NCBI GenBank assembly: GCA_016794345.1
Contig: JAEUKE010000208.1
Span: 1 to 40,750, forward strand
Source of the DNA: Myxococcales bacterium
GTDB lineage: Bacteria > Myxococcota_A > Polyangia > Polyangiales > Polyangiaceae
Direction of reading: 5' to 3'
Length of the DNA stretch: 40,750 nt
The notes under the pieces are model-generated. The model was given only the letters and a program-made list of their open reading frames with translations, searched no databases and was not told where the DNA came from. Both the position numbers and the translations under genes were made by a program. Below are positions 38,542 to 40,750 of this stretch, in pieces (position 1 is the stretch's first letter; each line of letters opens with the position of its first letter).

Positions 38542-40750
38542 ATGCGCCGCCTTGTCCTTGCTTCGTTGCCGCTCCTGGTTGCAGTCACCGCGGACTGTTC
38601 CGACGACGGGGGAAACACAGGCGGCAGTGGAGGCGAGACGACCTCGGCCACAGGGTCGACCACGCAGACGGGCTCGGGCGGCGGCTTCTCGACCGGGACG
38701 CAGATGGCCTGTCAGCCCGGCACACCCTGCACCACGCCCGAGCAGACCCCCGGCGTGTGCACCGACAACGTCGCGTGCTGTCCGCTAGCGAGCGCGTGTG
38801 GCTCCGTCTGTTGCGGCGGGACCGAGGTCTGCTCGTTCGCCCAATGTGTCGTGCCCGGCATCGTCTGTCACGACGACAAGGACTGCGCGGCGGGCGAATA
38901 CTGCGACTTCTCCCTCGGCGAGGCGAGCGAAGGCGGAGGCGGCGCCGGCGGCGGACCGAGCTGTCCGGGCGGCGCCCCGCAGCCGACCGGCAAGTGCATG
39001 CCCAAGCCTCCTGTCTGCCCGGACGGCATGGAGCCCGGCGACCCGCCGACCTGTGTCACCTCCTGCGAGTACATCCCCCCGGCGAACGTCTTCACGCCCG
39101 AGCTCAAATACGGCTGGGGCGACCCCGCGAGCGTCACCGACAACGTCATGATGAGCCCGGTCGTCATCCAGCTCGACGATGACAACTGCGACATGATCGT
39201 CGACGAGAAGGACATCCCCGAGATCGTCTTTTTCACCTTCGACAACAACGACTACAACAACGGCTCGGGCACGAGCTCCACGTTGCACGCCATCAGCATC
39301 GTCGAGGGCCAGGTCGTCGAGAAGTTCGCCGTCGGCACCGACGGCGCCTCGGCCGACGCGCCCGGTCGCAGCATCGCCGCCGGCGACGTCGACGCGGACG
39401 GGTCGAACGATATCGTCGTGTGCACGAAAGACGGCCGCCTCCGCGCCTACAACGCCGACGGCACCATCAAGTGGCTTTCGCCGGCGCGCGCGTGTTTCAT
39501 GCCGAGCATCGCCGATCTGGACCAGGACGGCGCGCCGGAGGTGATCGATGTCGGCCACGTCGTCAACGGCGCCGACGGCACCACCAAGGCCACATTCCCA
39601 ACCGATCAATACGTCGTCGTGTACGACGTGGACGGCGACGGCCTGCTCGACATCGTCTCCGGGTCGCGCGTCTATGCCGCTGACGGGACGACGAAGGTCG
39701 ACACCGCCCTCTCCTCGACCCACGCCGCGGTCGGCGATCTGGATTTCGACGGCGTCCCCGAGATCGTCTCCATCCACTTCCAGTCCCACTCGGTCAACGT
39801 CTGGCACGTCGACCCCAACGCGCCCGGCGGGTTCGAGATCATCCGCTCCGGGATGGACCTCAACGAGGGCATCTCGCCCAACCCCTGCTGCATCGCGAAC
39901 CCCGGCAACAGCGGCTGCCTCTACGGCGGCGGGCCGCCCACGGTCGCGCACTTCAACAACGACGTGTACCCCGACGTCGGCATCGCCGGCGGCATCGGCT
40001 ACATCGTGTTCGACGGCCAGAAGCTGATGGACACCGCGGTCGCGTCTGCCGAGACGCGCCTCTGGCTCACCCCCACGCAAGATTGCTCGTCCGCGCAGAC
40101 CGGCTCGAGCGTCTTCGACTTCGACGGCAACGGCGTCGCCGAGGTCGTCTACGCGGACGAGACCACGCTCCACATCTACGACGGACCGACGGGCATGCCG
40201 CTCTTCGAGACCTGCAACACGAACGGCACCCTCTGGGAGTACCCGCTCGTCGCCGACGTCGACAACGACGGGCACGCCGACATCGTCGTGGCTTCGAACT
40301 CCTACTCCGGCTTCAACTGCGGCGGCACCAAGACCACCGGCGTCCGCGTCTTCGGCGACCTCGAGGGCAAGTGGGTCCGCACGCGCCGCGTCTGGAACCA
40401 GCACCCGTACATGGTCACGAACGTCACCGAGTCCGGCGCCATCCCGGCCGTGCAGCTCTCCAACCACCTGCAAGACGGGCTCAACAACTTCCGCCAGAAC
40501 GTCCAGCCCAGCGGCCAGTTCTCCGCGCCCGACCTCGTCGTCACCCTCGCGCCCGTGTGCGAGGGCGAATACGGCCTCCGCGCGCGGGTCCTCAACATCG
40601 GCGAGGCCCCCGTCGAGCCCGGCGTCGTCGTCGGCTTCTACGAAGGCGCGCCCCCGAGCGGAGCCAGCCTCGGCCAGGCTCAGACCTCCCTCACGCTCTA
40701 CCCCCTCACGTACGAAGACGTCATCTTGCCGCTCGCCACCGCGCCCGCCG
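38542..40750 (+). CDS. FG-GAP/VCBS-repeat surface protein, C-terminus beyond the window
   Basis: The reading frame opens at ATG 38542 and has no stop before the window edge, so at least 736 residues are coded. The N-terminus is a signal peptide (LVLASLPLLVAVTADC); Cys19 follows but the lipobox is not canonical. A Gly/Ser/Thr linker leads to a Cys-rich segment (about 55-200). At least seven calcium-binding type repeats follow, from about 281 to 580 (DVDADGSNDIVV, DLDQDGAPEVI, DVDGDGLLDIV, DLDFDGVPEIV, DFDGNGVAEVV, DVDNDGHADIV). These form the integrin-like FG-GAP propeller. A CARDB-like Ig segment begins near 665 (DLVVTLAPVC). The likely role is adhesion or surface recognition; no enzymatic motif is seen. 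Confidence 0.88.
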   Translation, partial: MRRLVLASLPLLVAVTADCSDDGGNTGGSGGETTSATGSTTQTGSGGGFSTGTQMACQPGTPCTTPEQTPGVCTDNVACCPLASACGSVCCGGTEVCSFAQCVVPGIVCHDDKDCAAGEYCDFSLGEASEGGGGAGGGPSCPGGAPQPTGKCMPKPPVCPDGMEPGDPPTCVTSCEYIPPANVFTPELKYGWGDPASVTDNVMMSPVVIQLDDDNCDMIVDEKDIPEIVFFTFDNNDYNNGSGTSSTLHAISIVEGQVVEKFAVGTDGASADAPGRSIAAGDVDADGSNDIVVCTKDGRLRAYNADGTIKWLSPARACFMPSIADLDQDGAPEVIDVGHVVNGADGTTKATFPTDQYVVVYDVDGDGLLDIVSGSRVYAADGTTKVDTALSSTHAAVGDLDFDGVPEIVSIHFQSHSVNVWHVDPNAPGGFEIIRSGMDLNEGISPNPCCIANPGNSGCLYGGGPPTVAHFNNDVYPDVGIAGGIGYIVFDGQKLMDTAVASAETRLWLTPTQDCSSAQTGSSVFDFDGNGVAEVVYADETTLHIYDGPTGMPLFETCNTNGTLWEYPLVADVDNDGHADIVVASNSYSGFNCGGTKTTGVRVFGDLEGKWVRTRRVWNQHPYMVTNVTESGAIPAVQLSNHLQDGLNNFRQNVQPSGQFSAPDLVVTLAPVCEGEYGLRARVLNIGEAPVEPGVVVGFYEGAPPSGASLGQAQTSLTLYPLTYEDVILPLATAPA

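Noticed and set aside
38785..40473. 562-residue minus-strand frame opposite the FG-GAP gene
   Set aside because: The plus strand encodes regular DxDxDG repeats and runs to the window edge; the minus frame is its shadow.

Overview
The window is very GC-rich, densely coding bacterial DNA that reads like a myxobacterium, most probably of the order Polyangiales (Sorangium/Polyangium/Minicystis type). Four things point there: two Hanks-type Ser/Thr kinases, three tandem bactofilins, many secreted lipoproteins with Gly/Ser/Thr-rich linkers behind the lipobox, and a CYP51-ferredoxin fusion. The genus is an inference. I saw no phage, IS element, CRISPR array, rRNA or tRNA, and no gene-free stretch longer than about 205 bp.

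Layout. 77-5952 (+): an ECF-type sigma factor overlaps (ATGA) a 1754-residue membrane protein with FecR, VIT, VWA and TPR-like regions, likely its regulator or sensor. 5974-9849 and on to 11774 (-): TetR regulator, CYP51-ferredoxin fusion with an AT-rich 28-bp palindrome before its start, and a coupled trio of cystathionine beta-synthase, small membrane protein and HX5D acyltransferase. 11922-15602 (-): a lipoprotein with a clear terminator, and an M1 aminopeptidase lipoprotein. 15717-17713 (+): a sugar-dehydrogenase-like lipoprotein overlapping an iodotyrosine-deiodinase-like nitroreductase. 17764-22604 (+): small protein plus nucleotidyltransferase pair, glyQ without an adjacent glyS, a freestanding B3/B4 tRNA-editing-like protein, a Ser/Thr kinase and a TPR/PEGA-like exported protein.

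22618-26414 (-): a lipoprotein, pyrE, three bactofilins and a polyprenol-phosphate mannosyltransferase-like enzyme, in a nearly gapless run. 26474-29792 (+): thioredoxin, a second kinase fused to a propeller-like region, and an atypical ketopantoate-reductase homologue. 29799-38337 (-): a small lipoprotein, a porin overlapping a large PHP-type metallohydrolase lipoprotein, a beta-propeller lipoprotein and a caspase/gingipain-like lipoprotein. 38542 to the end (+): an FG-GAP/VCBS surface protein cut by the window edge.

The most notable non-gene signal is a family of five GC-rich hairpin repeats of about 35-50 bp (near 6613, 12814, 21607, 26851 and 36672). They have a shared architecture, and all lie between co-directional genes or in the extreme 5' end of a reading frame. 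Other regulatory candidates are the CYP51 palindrome (8500-8527), a perfect 9-N10-9 inverted repeat with extra half-sites before the caspase-like gene (38361-38421), and a 40-bp hairpin at 38438-38477.

The genes do not form one obvious pathway. The recurring themes are envelope and surface biology (lipoproteins, porin, propellers, bactofilins, kinases) and lipid/sterol-type metabolism around CYP51.
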